A DNA stretch of 64,000 nt, from the NCBI GenBank assembly GCA_002496565.1, contig DAKJ01000009.1, positions 131,576-195,575 on the forward strand. The letters are read 5' to 3'. Position numbers and translations under genes: made by a program. Under the pieces are notes generated by a model that saw nothing but the letters and a program-made list of their open reading frames with translations, was not told the origin of the DNA and made no database searches. Of the stretch, positions 44,943-53,487 are shown piece after piece (the first letter of the stretch is position 1; the number at the start of each line of letters is the position of its first letter). This DNA is from Methanosarcina sp. UBA289. Its GTDB lineage: Archaea; Halobacteriota; Methanosarcinia; Methanosarcinales; Methanosarcinaceae.

Positions 44943-44963
44943 TTTTAAAAAGGATTGAGAAAA

Positions 44964-45722
44964 TTGTCACTTGAGATTCGTATAATACTTGTAGAGCCTA
45001 TGTACCAGGGAAATGTCGGATCCGTTGCAAGAGCAATGAAAAACTTCGGATATACTGATCTTGTGCTTGTAAATCCCTGTAAACTCGAAGGGGAAGCAAG
45101 AGCCATGTCATCCCATGCAAGAGACGTCCTTGAAGGAGCAAGAATTACCTCAACGCTTGAAGAGGCCGTAAAAGGCGCAAGCCTGAAAATAGGAACTACT
45201 GGAGTAACAAGCTTGAAAACTGGAGAGCACATCCGGCTTCCACTTTATACCTCCAGAGAACTCAAAGAGAAACTTAAAGATTGTAGCGGGACAATTGCAA
45301 TTCTTTTTGGGCGTGAAGATGCCGGTTTCCGGAATGATGAGCTCAAAAGTTTTGATATGCTCTTTACGATTCCAACTTCTGAAATTTATCCTATTATGAA
45401 TCTTTCACATGCCGTTGCAGTGGTGCTTTACGAACTCTCAGATCTGGAAGGAGGAAATAATCCCCTTGCCGATGGGTTTGATCTCCAGCTTCTATACGAG
45501 CATCTAGGAGAACTGCTGGAGGAAATCGACTATCCCCCCCATAAAAAAGATAAAACTTTTTTGATGCTGCGGAGAATATTCGGAAGAGCAGGACTAACCT
45601 CGAGGGAAGTTCAGACTTTACGGGGCATAATAAGAAAAACCGAAAGAAAAATGGGATATGCATTAAAAGAGTCTGATAGCCATGAAACAGAAGCTTCGGA
45701 AAGCATGGAAAAGTTCATATGA
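44964..45722 (+). CDS. trmJ: TrmJ-type SPOUT RNA 2'-O-methyltransferase
   Basis: The ~252-residue protein has the TrmH/TrmJ motifs IILVEPMYQGNVGSVARAMKNFG, ILFGREDAGFRNDEL and IPTSEIYPIMNLSHAVAVVLYEL, which form the knotted SAM-binding fold. Archaeal TrmJ methylates the 2'-O of C32 in the tRNA anticodon loop. The frame opens with TTG at 44955; TTG 44964 (MSLEIRIILVEP) fits the family better and has AGGA upstream. Confidence 0.9.
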   Translation: MSLEIRIILVEPMYQGNVGSVARAMKNFGYTDLVLVNPCKLEGEARAMSSHARDVLEGARITSTLEEAVKGASLKIGTTGVTSLKTGEHIRLPLYTSRELKEKLKDCSGTIAILFGREDAGFRNDELKSFDMLFTIPTSEIYPIMNLSHAVAVVLYELSDLEGGNNPLADGFDLQLLYEHLGELLEEIDYPPHKKDKTFLMLRRIFGRAGLTSREVQTLRGIIRKTERKMGYALKESDSHETEASESMEKFI

Positions 45723-45846
45723 GAATAAACCTGTTTTTACATCAGGATTTATGATACGTATTTTTAACTTTTTTTAAAATATTTTTTAAACAGAAAATCT
45801 TGTAACGAAGAGTGAAAATTTTACCTAAAGCCAGATAGAGAACGAT

Positions 45847-47955
45847 ATGACTGAAACAGAAAGCAAGTGGGATGAAAGGCTAAAAAGGTTTTTTAAAGAC
45901 TATTACTGGAATGAAATTCTCCAGCTTGCAAACGAGTATCCAGATCAGCGAAGCCTTGGTGTGGATTTTACAGATATCGAGAAGTTTGACAGAGAGCTCT
46001 CAAAAGAGTTTCTTGAACATCCGGGAGAACTTATACAGGCGGCTGAAGCTGCCCTGAAAGAAATCGACCTTCCTGTTGAGAAAAGCCTTGAACATGCTCA
46101 TGTAAGGATAATAAAAATCCCGAATAGAGTATCTATAAGGGAGCTCAGAAGCAAACATCTCTCCAAATTTGTCGCAATCGAGGGAATGATAAGGAAAGCA
46201 ACAGAAGTGAGGCCAAGGATTACTAAAGCTGCCTTCCAGTGCCTCAGATGCGGACATGTGACTATTGCGGAGCAAAACAGCTTCAAATTCGAAGAGCCCT
46301 TTGCAGGCTGTGAAGAAGAAACCTGTGGAAAGAAAGGGCCTTTCAAGGTAATAATTGAGGATTCCACCTTTATCGATGCTCAGAAGCTCCAGATTCAGGA
46401 ATCACCTGAAAACCTCAAAGGTGGTTCACAGCCCCAGAGTCTTGAGGTAGACTCTGAAGATGATCTGACAGGAAATGTCACTCCTGGAGACAGGGTCATA
46501 ATTAACGGAATTCTGAGATCCAGACAGCGCACCCTGAAAGATGGAAAATCTACATTCTATGACCTTGTGCTTGAAGCAAATTCTATAGAGCAACTGGATA
46601 AAGATTACGACGAACTTGAAATAACTGCTGAAGATGAGGAACAGATTCTTGAGCTTTCCCGTGACCCTGAAATCTACAAAAAAATTGTCGGCTCTGTTGC
46701 GCCTTCGATCTATGGGTACGAAGAAATAAAAGAAGCCCTCGCCCTTCAATTATTTTCGGGCGTTGTGAAAAACCTTCCTGACGGTTCCAGAATAAGGGGC
46801 GATATCCATGTTATGCTTGTAGGAGACCCTGGAATTGCAAAATCCCAGCTTCTGCGCTATGTGGTCAAACTTTCTCCCAGAGGAGTTTTTACTTCAGGGC
46901 GTAGTGCGTCAGCAAGCGGTTTGACTGCTGCTGCTGTAAAAGACGACCTAAACGACGGCAGATGGACAATTGAAGGCGGTGCCCTTGTCATGGCTGACAT
47001 GGGAATCGCTGCTGTTGATGAAATGGATAAAATGAAAACAGAGGATAAAAGCGCCCTGCACGAGGCAATGGAACAGCAGACCATAAGTATTGCCAAAGCA
47101 GGGATCATTGCCACGCTTAAATCCCGTTGTGCTCTCCTGGGAGCTGCAAATCCGAAATATGGACGTTTTGATAGGTACGAAGGCCTTGCAGAGCAGATAA
47201 GCATGCCTCCCGCCCTGCTTTCCCGTTTTGATCTTATATTTGTTTTGCTTGATACTCCTGACCATAGTTTGGATACCAGAATTGCTAACCATATTCTACA
47301 ATCTCATTATGCAGGAGAACTTTTCGAGCAACGGGAAAAACTTCCTGGCTCCCATATTACGGAAGATTTTGTCGACGCTGAAATGGAGGTTATTGAACCT
47401 GTCATACAGCCTGAAATCATGAGAAAATATGTTGCATACGCCCGCAAGAACGTATTTCCTGTAATGGAGGAAGATGCGAGGGTTTACCTCATAAATTTCT
47501 ACACGGATCTCAGAAAAACAGGAGAGAGCAAAAATACCCCTGTGCCCGTAACTGCCAGACAGCTTGAGGCACTTGTTCGCCTCTCTGAAGCAAGCGCAAG
47601 AGTCCGCTTGAGCAATACAGTCACGCTTGAGGATGCAAAAAGAACTATCAGAATAACTATGAATTGCCTGAAAAACGTAGGTGTTGACCCCGAGACCGGA
47701 GCTCTTGATGCAGATATAATCGCTTCTGGCACAAGCATGAGCCAGAGAAATAAGATAAAGATTCTGAAAGATATGATTAAAAAAGTCTGTGAGAGATATC
47801 CGGGAAAGGAAGGAGCCCCATTGGAAGAAGTATATGCAGAAGCTGAAAGAGAGCATGGAATTGATAGAACTCATGCAGAAGATATCATAAAGAAAATGGT
47901 AGCCAAAGGAGACCTTTTCAAACCAAATCTAGAACACATAAAAGCTGTTAAATAA
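45847..47955 (+). CDS. mcm: Replicative DNA helicase MCM
   Basis: The 702-residue protein has the N-terminal hexamer domain with a zinc site (CLRCGHV...CEEETCGKKG, about 136-160), AAA+ core with Walker A GDPGIAKSQLLRY, Walker B AAVDEMDKM, and arginine-finger LLSRFDLIF, then a C-terminal winged helix (residues ~630-702). It forms the replicative helicase ring at origins. The 124-base upstream gap contains a TATA-like TTTTAAAATATTTTTTAAA. Single gene followed by DUF424. Confidence 0.96.
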   Translation: MTETESKWDERLKRFFKDYYWNEILQLANEYPDQRSLGVDFTDIEKFDRELSKEFLEHPGELIQAAEAALKEIDLPVEKSLEHAHVRIIKIPNRVSIRELRSKHLSKFVAIEGMIRKATEVRPRITKAAFQCLRCGHVTIAEQNSFKFEEPFAGCEEETCGKKGPFKVIIEDSTFIDAQKLQIQESPENLKGGSQPQSLEVDSEDDLTGNVTPGDRVIINGILRSRQRTLKDGKSTFYDLVLEANSIEQLDKDYDELEITAEDEEQILELSRDPEIYKKIVGSVAPSIYGYEEIKEALALQLFSGVVKNLPDGSRIRGDIHVMLVGDPGIAKSQLLRYVVKLSPRGVFTSGRSASASGLTAAAVKDDLNDGRWTIEGGALVMADMGIAAVDEMDKMKTEDKSALHEAMEQQTISIAKAGIIATLKSRCALLGAANPKYGRFDRYEGLAEQISMPPALLSRFDLIFVLLDTPDHSLDTRIANHILQSHYAGELFEQREKLPGSHITEDFVDAEMEVIEPVIQPEIMRKYVAYARKNVFPVMEEDARVYLINFYTDLRKTGESKNTPVPVTARQLEALVRLSEASARVRLSNTVTLEDAKRTIRITMNCLKNVGVDPETGALDADIIASGTSMSQRNKIKILKDMIKKVCERYPGKEGAPLEEVYAEAEREHGIDRTHAEDIIKKMVAKGDLFKPNLEHIKAVK

Positions 47956-48086
47956 ATTTACAACACAAAGAGCTTCAAGATATCAAATATCTTCTAAGAC
48001 ATTAAAGTTGATAAATCAGCTACAGATAAAATAAAGACGGTTAAGCTGTAAATACTAAAAGGGCAATACTATTTAAAAGGGAGAGT

Positions 48087-48377
48087 ATGTATATAAAGAT
48101 TTATAAAAATGGGGAGCATGTCCTTGTTGCGGCCTGCGATAAGGAAGTGCTCGGAAAGACCCTGAAACACGGTAAAACCGTAGTGGAGATCAGCAGGGCC
48201 TTTTATGAAGGGGAATGCGTTTCCGAAGAAGAACTCAAGAAAGCCCTTGAAGAAGCTACAACTGCAAATCTTTTTGGAGAAAAAACAATCGAGTTCGCCA
48301 TAAAATGTGGGTTAATTGATCCTGATTCAGTGATAGTGATTGATGGCGTACCTCACGCCCAGATATTCAGGGTTTAA
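48087..48377 (+). CDS. DUF424-family protein
   Basis: The 96-residue protein matches the small archaeal DUF424 family (IKIYKNGEHVLVAACDKEVLGKTL, then ANLFGEKTIEFAIKCGLID). In many archaea the gene sits with translation or replication genes; here it follows mcm after 131 bases. Function unknown. The ribosome site GGGAG lies about 6 bases before ATG. Confidence 0.88.
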   Translation: MYIKIYKNGEHVLVAACDKEVLGKTLKHGKTVVEISRAFYEGECVSEEELKKALEEATTANLFGEKTIEFAIKCGLIDPDSVIVIDGVPHAQIFRV

Positions 48378-48507
48378 TCCGACAATATTATCGGACTGAT
48401 CCCCAGGAGAGACTGAGTCAGTGAAAGTCAAGCCACTGGCTTTCAGGGCTGATTATATACCGGAATAGAGCAACATAGTATAAAATAAAAATTCAGATCG
48501 TGATACA

Positions 48508-49131
48508 GTGACTGAGAACATTGACGAAGCCGGAATCAGAGTGCTGACCGAAGAGGAGCTGATCTCCGCAGTTGTGGAAAAACACAGGCGGTTTCTGGAA
48601 GAAGATAAAAAAGAATTTGGAGAACTGGGCATCAGGCTGAACCAGGTCGAAGAAGCTGCAAAAAACGCAAAGAATTCCAGAATCCGGATGGAGGAGAGAA
48701 AAGAAGTCCTCAAGGAGAAGCGCCAGCAGTTTTACCATCAGACCGAGGCTCTCCTTGAAAAAGATGTCTTCCCTAAGCTTGACCCGACTACTGTAAGTAA
48801 AGTCAAGGAAGAACTCAAAAAACTCAAAGGGCAGATCGAACCCGAAGAGGAGAAGAGACTTAAAGACTCATTTATGGAAAACCTGCGTGAAATTATTCGG
48901 GCAGCCGGACTTGGAGAAAACGTCCTCCTGCAAACCGATGCCAGAATGGAGGAAGCCAGGAATTCAAATCTGGAACTAAATGAACTAATACAGTCGGGAA
49001 AGCAACTTGCAGAGGATGACGGCAGCAAGAGTGAAGAGATTTCTAAAAGCAAATCCCAGCATAAATGGCTCAGCACCAAAATAAAAAACCACGAGGAAGC
49101 CCTGAATTACTGGGAAAAGTTGAAAGTATAA
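48508..49131 (+). CDS. Coiled-coil protein A, unknown function
   Basis: The 207-residue protein is highly charged and helical throughout, with long heptad-like stretches (HRRFLEEDKKEFGELGIRL, EERKEVLKEKRQQFYHQ). No signal peptide, membrane span or known catalytic motif is seen. The GTG start is weakly supported (GTGATA upstream). It lies 31 bases before the second coiled-coil gene and probably forms an operon with it; the two may form one complex. Confidence 0.75.
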   Translation: MTENIDEAGIRVLTEEELISAVVEKHRRFLEEDKKEFGELGIRLNQVEEAAKNAKNSRIRMEERKEVLKEKRQQFYHQTEALLEKDVFPKLDPTTVSKVKEELKKLKGQIEPEEEKRLKDSFMENLREIIRAAGLGENVLLQTDARMEEARNSNLELNELIQSGKQLAEDDGSKSEEISKSKSQHKWLSTKIKNHEEALNYWEKLKV

Positions 49132-49162
49132 CCCTTTTTCGAAAATACGCTGGAGATAGTAC

Positions 49163-50122
49163 ATGACCAACGACGTTTCAAGCACAGAAATTGCAACGGC
49201 CGACCTTTCAAACCTTAACGAACGGGAGCTGAAGGGCAAGGTAAACGAGCTCAGGAGCAGGATAGAGAAAAGCGAAAGGCAGTTGGCTTCGATTTTTAAG
49301 GAATTGAAGATTAACAGGACCGATATCGACGGACTAAGGGAAAAGAGAGACTCTCTGAATCATCAGGTTAAGGAAAAGGTTGCAAAAGCACAAGAACTAA
49401 GGGATAAAAGGGACGAGATCAACAAAGCAATTAGTGAGTACAAGGAAAAAAGAAGTGATGTGAATTCAAAGACTCAAGAACTGTTTTCAGGGATTGCAGA
49501 ACTCAAGGAACAGAGGGACGAATGCAATAAATGTTCCCACGGAAGTGTGGAATCTCTCACGAAAGCTTATGAAGCCGAGCTTGACGCTTTTCTTAATAAA
49601 GAACTGCCTTTAGCAGTGGAAATTAAAATATTCCAGAAATTGAATGATCTCAGTAAACGCCTGCAAGCTGCAAAGAAGGCAAATAAACTACATGCGCAAA
49701 TCCAGGATAGTTATAAAGAGTCAAAAGGAATCCATAAGAAAGGGGATGAAATCCATGAAAAGATCCAGGCTCTTTCAGACGAATCTCAGGCCTGCCACCT
49801 GGAAATGCTAGAAAATTTCAAATCTGCTGATGAAATTCGAAAAGAAGCTAATACATACCATGCCCAGCTTACGGATAAAATCACGAATATAAACTCAATT
49901 AAAGAAAAAATTGATCCGCTCAAGACCAGCATTGCCAATAATAGGAAAGAACTTTCCTTATATCTGGATAGGTTAAAAGATTTACAGCTTACAAAAGAAG
50001 AGCACAAAGTAAGCCAGAAACACAGTGATGCCCGCGAAAAGCTTCAGAAAAACGCTCGTATGAGTCTTGAAGATCTCAAACTCCTCATCGAAAAAGGGGA
50101 CGTTAAATTCTCCAATGAGTGA
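49163..50122 (+). CDS. Coiled-coil protein B (COG1340-like)
   Basis: The 319-residue protein is almost all coiled coil, with repeated KRDEINKAISEYKEKRSDVNS-like units, a central helical hairpin containing KLNDLSKRLQAAKKANKLHAQ, and a second coiled half. It resembles the archaeal COG1340 coiled-coil proteins, related to SMC-like arms but with no ATPase head. Found in many euryarchaea, its function is unknown. It follows coiled-coil protein A on the same strand. Confidence 0.78.
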   Translation: MTNDVSSTEIATADLSNLNERELKGKVNELRSRIEKSERQLASIFKELKINRTDIDGLREKRDSLNHQVKEKVAKAQELRDKRDEINKAISEYKEKRSDVNSKTQELFSGIAELKEQRDECNKCSHGSVESLTKAYEAELDAFLNKELPLAVEIKIFQKLNDLSKRLQAAKKANKLHAQIQDSYKESKGIHKKGDEIHEKIQALSDESQACHLEMLENFKSADEIRKEANTYHAQLTDKITNINSIKEKIDPLKTSIANNRKELSLYLDRLKDLQLTKEEHKVSQKHSDAREKLQKNARMSLEDLKLLIEKGDVKFSNE

Positions 50123-50131
50123 AAACTCGGG

Positions 50132-50175
50132 AAACCGGCGACAAAAATCAGTTTCAGGAAAAATGTCCCCGGTTT
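50132..50175. terminator. Bidirectional hairpin terminator
   Basis: AAACCGG-C-GACA (50132-50143) pairs with TGTC-C-CCGGTTT (50164-50175) around a 20-base loop, followed by a T-rich ATTCCTTTTAAAT. It lies between the ends of two convergent genes. Confidence 0.65.
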
Positions 50176-50265
50176 ATTCCTTTTAAATGAGTTTTCTCTC
50201 ACCACTTTTATCCGATTTCCTTTGTTATTCAATTTAAATTAATCTGTTTTTCAGTTATTAAGAAG

Positions 50266-50916
50266 TTATTTTTTCTTCCCTTTTCCTGCAAAGAAACCTG
50301 TCACCAGAAGCACGGTTCCCAGCCCAAGGAGAAAAATAGGCATATCAAAACCCTTGACTTGAGTTTCTAGTTCAGGGTCGATGGAAGAGGCATTATTCGA
50401 AGTATTTTCAAGCGATTCGGCTGGCATTTGAGGCGCAGGAAGCTTGGTATCAAGATACTGGTATACAGGTGAGAACTTCACAAGTACTCCATCGGCTCCC
50501 TTGTATATCGTATCCACGGTCAGATTAAAGATTTCGGTAGAATTCTTAGAATACACAAACTGAGAGCCTTCAGTAACTATATCATCCTGAAGGAGAACTC
50601 CATTTCTGCTAAGTTCAATCCAGATTCTTTTGCCTTCAGTATCTGTGCCCTTTATATAAAGTTGATAATCCTGTGAAAAGTTATGAGCATCACCCGACCT
50701 TACATAAATCTCTCCTCCGTTGATGATAATGATGGAAAGCCTGTCTTCATTGTCAGCAACAATAGAAAGCCTTTCGTCATCGTCAGCAGCTAAAGCAGGT
50801 GACATGGAGTAAAAAAATACTGAGAAGCATAGGGAGATAAGGAGGCAAAAGAAAAATAGAGAAACAAGGTTTGTCTCTTTAACCTCCTTTATTCCTTGTT
50901 TATCTGGGACGCGCAT
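50266..50916 (-). CDS. Small S-layer-family (DUF1608-like) protein with C-terminal membrane helix
   Basis: About 216 residues: an N-terminal signal-like helix (LVSLFFFCLLISLCFSVFFYSMSPALA), then one S-layer-related domain (INGGEIYVRSGDAHNFSQDYQLYIKG...WIELSRNGVLLQDD...VDTIYKGADGVLVKFSPVYQYLD), a Ser/Asn-rich linker, and a C-terminal helix MPIFLLGLGTVLLVTGFFAG ending in Lys residues. The domain resembles half of the duplicated domain of Methanosarcina S-layer proteins and the protein at the right edge. ATG 50916 is used; it overlaps the birA stop by 17 bases. Confidence 0.75.
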   Translation of the reverse strand: MRVPDKQGIKEVKETNLVSLFFFCLLISLCFSVFFYSMSPALAADDDERLSIVADNEDRLSIIIINGGEIYVRSGDAHNFSQDYQLYIKGTDTEGKRIWIELSRNGVLLQDDIVTEGSQFVYSKNSTEIFNLTVDTIYKGADGVLVKFSPVYQYLDTKLPAPQMPAESLENTSNNASSIDPELETQVKGFDMPIFLLGLGTVLLVTGFFAGKGKKK

Positions 50917-51877
50917 AAATGCATCTGCCTGCAATAATTTCTTCTTTGGTATCGTCGGCTTTTCTTATTACTAGAGCTCCGTCGGGGGTTATTCCTACGG
51001 CTTTACCTTCTATAATTCGTGAAGGTGTAGTGACCTTAACCTCTTTTCCGATGGTATCGGAAAGAGCAAGCCAGTCATTGAGAATGTGTGAAAAAGGCTG
51101 GGTCTTGAAATTTATGTACTGCTGCTCAAGCTCGAAAAGAAAATCTTGAAGGAACGAGACCCTTTTGATATGCCTTCCAAGCTCGGTTTTTAATGTTGTG
51201 GAGCCTGCACGGATAGATTCAGGGATATCTTTTAAATCCATATTTACGTTAATCCCTATTCCCAGCACAACATAGTCCACTCTATCCACTTCAGCTTTTG
51301 CCTCAGTAAGAATTCCACAGACCTTCTTTCCATTAATGCGAACGTCGTTTGGCCATTTGATACGGGCATCAAGGCCCATACTACGAATAACATTTGCAAC
51401 CGCAAGCCCTGCGACCAGAGTAAGCCTTGAAGCATGCCTCAGAGGAATTCCAGGCTTTAGGATCACAGACATCCAGATCCCACCATGAGGAGAGATCCAT
51501 TCCCTGCCCATCCTGCCGCGACCACCCTTCTGGACTTCAGCAATCACAAGAGTGCCTTCTTCTTCGGATGCTGCAATTTCTTTTGCAATGCTATTTGTAG
51601 AAGTTACCTCTTCAAAATACTGGATTTTTTTCCCTAGAAGAGTTGTCTTGAGCCCCATCTGGATTTCTTCCGGGTACAGGAGTTGAGGTACGGATTTCAG
51701 AACATATCCCCTTTTTGGAGATGATTCTATCTCATAACCATCAGCCTGAAGGGACTTGATATACTTCCAGACCATCGTCCTTGAGATCCCTAACTTTAGC
51801 CCCAATTCCTCTCCGGAAACAGGACTTTTCTGTGCATCTTTAAGTGCCTTGATAATTCGAGATCTTTTATCTCCCAT
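50900..51877 (-). CDS. birA: Biotin-protein ligase / biotin operon repressor-like
   Basis: BirA makes biotinyl-AMP and attaches biotin to the lysine of carrier proteins. The 325-residue protein has an N-terminal winged helix (about 1-65), the catalytic domain with GRGRMGREW and KWPNDVRINGKKVCGIL, and a C-terminal SH3-like barrel. With the HTH it could act as a regulator as well. It is the third gene after pycB and pycA, whose biotin carrier it modifies; the same arrangement is known from M. barkeri. Confidence 0.94.
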   Translation of the reverse strand: MGDKRSRIIKALKDAQKSPVSGEELGLKLGISRTMVWKYIKSLQADGYEIESSPKRGYVLKSVPQLLYPEEIQMGLKTTLLGKKIQYFEEVTSTNSIAKEIAASEEEGTLVIAEVQKGGRGRMGREWISPHGGIWMSVILKPGIPLRHASRLTLVAGLAVANVIRSMGLDARIKWPNDVRINGKKVCGILTEAKAEVDRVDYVVLGIGINVNMDLKDIPESIRAGSTTLKTELGRHIKRVSFLQDFLFELEQQYINFKTQPFSHILNDWLALSDTIGKEVKVTTPSRIIEGKAVGITPDGALVIRKADDTKEEIIAGRCIYARPR

Positions 51878-51984
51878 CCGTGCACCCCATACAACTGTAT
51901 GCGTTCCACCGTATATAATTTTTTAGTTTAGTTTGTTTCATGTCTGACTGACCAGAACCCATCCCTTTCTTAGGAGGATACGTA

Positions 51985-53466
51985 TCACTGCTGTGTATTC
52001 TGTGCCATGCTCACATAGGCGTGCACGGCAGCAGTGATGGCCGCAACTTTTTTGTCTTTTGCTTCAAGAGCCGAAGCAAGAGTAGCCCCCTTTTCAGCGT
52101 CTGCTTTGACAACCTCTTCAACCGATTCCAGAATCTTATGGTCTTCAATGAAAGCCGTTGTAAGATCACCCTTGCGGAAGGCAGGGTTGCGCATCACCGC
52201 TTTATGGAAGGGTATATTTGTCTTAACTCCAACGACGACATATTCATAGAGAGCTCTTTCCATCCTGGCAATTGCTACATCTCTTGTTTTTGCCCAGACA
52301 CAGAGTTTTGAAATCATTGAATCGTAATAAGGAGAAATCGTATAGCCTGTATGTACTCCACTGTCCACTCTAACTCCAGGCCCACCTGCAGACCGGTATC
52401 CTCGAATCTTTCCGGGAGAAGGAGCAAAATCATTTAACGGATCTTCCGCGTTGATCCTGCACTCAATAGAATGCCCGTCGATAACGATATCTTCCTGTTT
52501 AAACTCAAGCTTCTCTCCCCAGGCTATCCTGAGCTGCTCCCTTACAATATCAATACCGGTGACCATCTCAGTTATCCCATGCTCAACCTGCAAGCGAGTA
52601 TTGACCTCAAGGAAGTAGAAGTTGCCCTTTGAATAAAGAAACTCCACAGTACCGGCATTTACGTAACCAATTGTCTTTGCTACCCTGATTGCGGCTTCTC
52701 CCATCTGTGCCCTGAGTTCAGGGGTCATGATAGGGGAAGGAGCTTCCTCAATAAGCTTCTGATGTCTCCTCTGGATGGAGCATTCCCTATCCGAGAGGTA
52801 AATTGTGTTTCCATATCCGTCTGCAAGAATCTGGATCTCTATATGCCTGGGTTCCTCGACATATTTTTCAATGAAAACCGAAGAATCCCCAAAAGCCGAG
52901 CCAGCCATTTGCCTAGTAGAACTGAGTGCAGTGGAGAGTTCGTCCCTGGAATGGACTACTTTCATCCCGATTCCGCCGCCTCCTGCAGAGGCTTTAATCA
53001 AAACAGGATAACCGATTTCTTCTGCAATTTTTACTGCCTCGTCCACATCCTCAACCGCATCTTTCGTCCCTGGCACAACAGGTACGCCAGCCTTCATCAT
53101 AAGGTTTCTGGCCCTGATTTTACTTCCCATCTCGGCAATTACATGGCTGGGGGGACCTATGAAAACAATTCCTTCTTCCTCACAGCGCTTTGCAAAGACA
53201 GGGTTTTCGGAGAGAAAACCATAGCCCGGATGAATTGCTTCTGCTCCTGTGTTTTTTGCAACTGCAAGGATAGCCTCCATATTCAGATAGCTCTGGCTGG
53301 AAGGAGCCGGACCTATTAGATAGGCCTCATCTGCATATTTGGCGAAAAGAGCATTTTTATCGGCTTCCGAACAGACAGCAACCGTTGAAATTCCAAGCTC
53401 CCGACATGCACGCATAACCCTGATTGCAATTTCACCACGATTTGCAACGAGTACTTTTTTGAACAT
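51985..53466 (-). CDS. pycA: Pyruvate carboxylase subunit A (biotin carboxylase)
   Basis: PycA carboxylates biotin with ATP and bicarbonate; PycB then passes the carboxyl group to pyruvate, giving oxaloacetate for the partial TCA cycle. The 493-residue ATP-grasp protein shows IANRGEIAIRVMRACRELGI, KASAGGGGIGMK, ECSIQRRHQKLIEEAPS and FLEVNTRLQVEHGITE. It starts 21 bases after pycB with GAGGTGG upstream of ATG. The C-terminal ~25 residues are Ala-rich and not conserved. Confidence 0.95.
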   Translation of the reverse strand: MFKKVLVANRGEIAIRVMRACRELGISTVAVCSEADKNALFAKYADEAYLIGPAPSSQSYLNMEAILAVAKNTGAEAIHPGYGFLSENPVFAKRCEEEGIVFIGPPSHVIAEMGSKIRARNLMMKAGVPVVPGTKDAVEDVDEAVKIAEEIGYPVLIKASAGGGGIGMKVVHSRDELSTALSSTRQMAGSAFGDSSVFIEKYVEEPRHIEIQILADGYGNTIYLSDRECSIQRRHQKLIEEAPSPIMTPELRAQMGEAAIRVAKTIGYVNAGTVEFLYSKGNFYFLEVNTRLQVEHGITEMVTGIDIVREQLRIAWGEKLEFKQEDIVIDGHSIECRINAEDPLNDFAPSPGKIRGYRSAGGPGVRVDSGVHTGYTISPYYDSMISKLCVWAKTRDVAIARMERALYEYVVVGVKTNIPFHKAVMRNPAFRKGDLTTAFIEDHKILESVEEVVKADAEKGATLASALEAKDKKVAAITAAVHAYVSMAQNTQQ

Positions 53467-53487
53467 AATCCTTCCACCTCGTTACAT

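Noticed and set aside
47296..47874. 192-codon minus-strand frame inside mcm
   Set aside because: It is a shadow of the MCM coding sequence; the plus frame has full helicase motifs.
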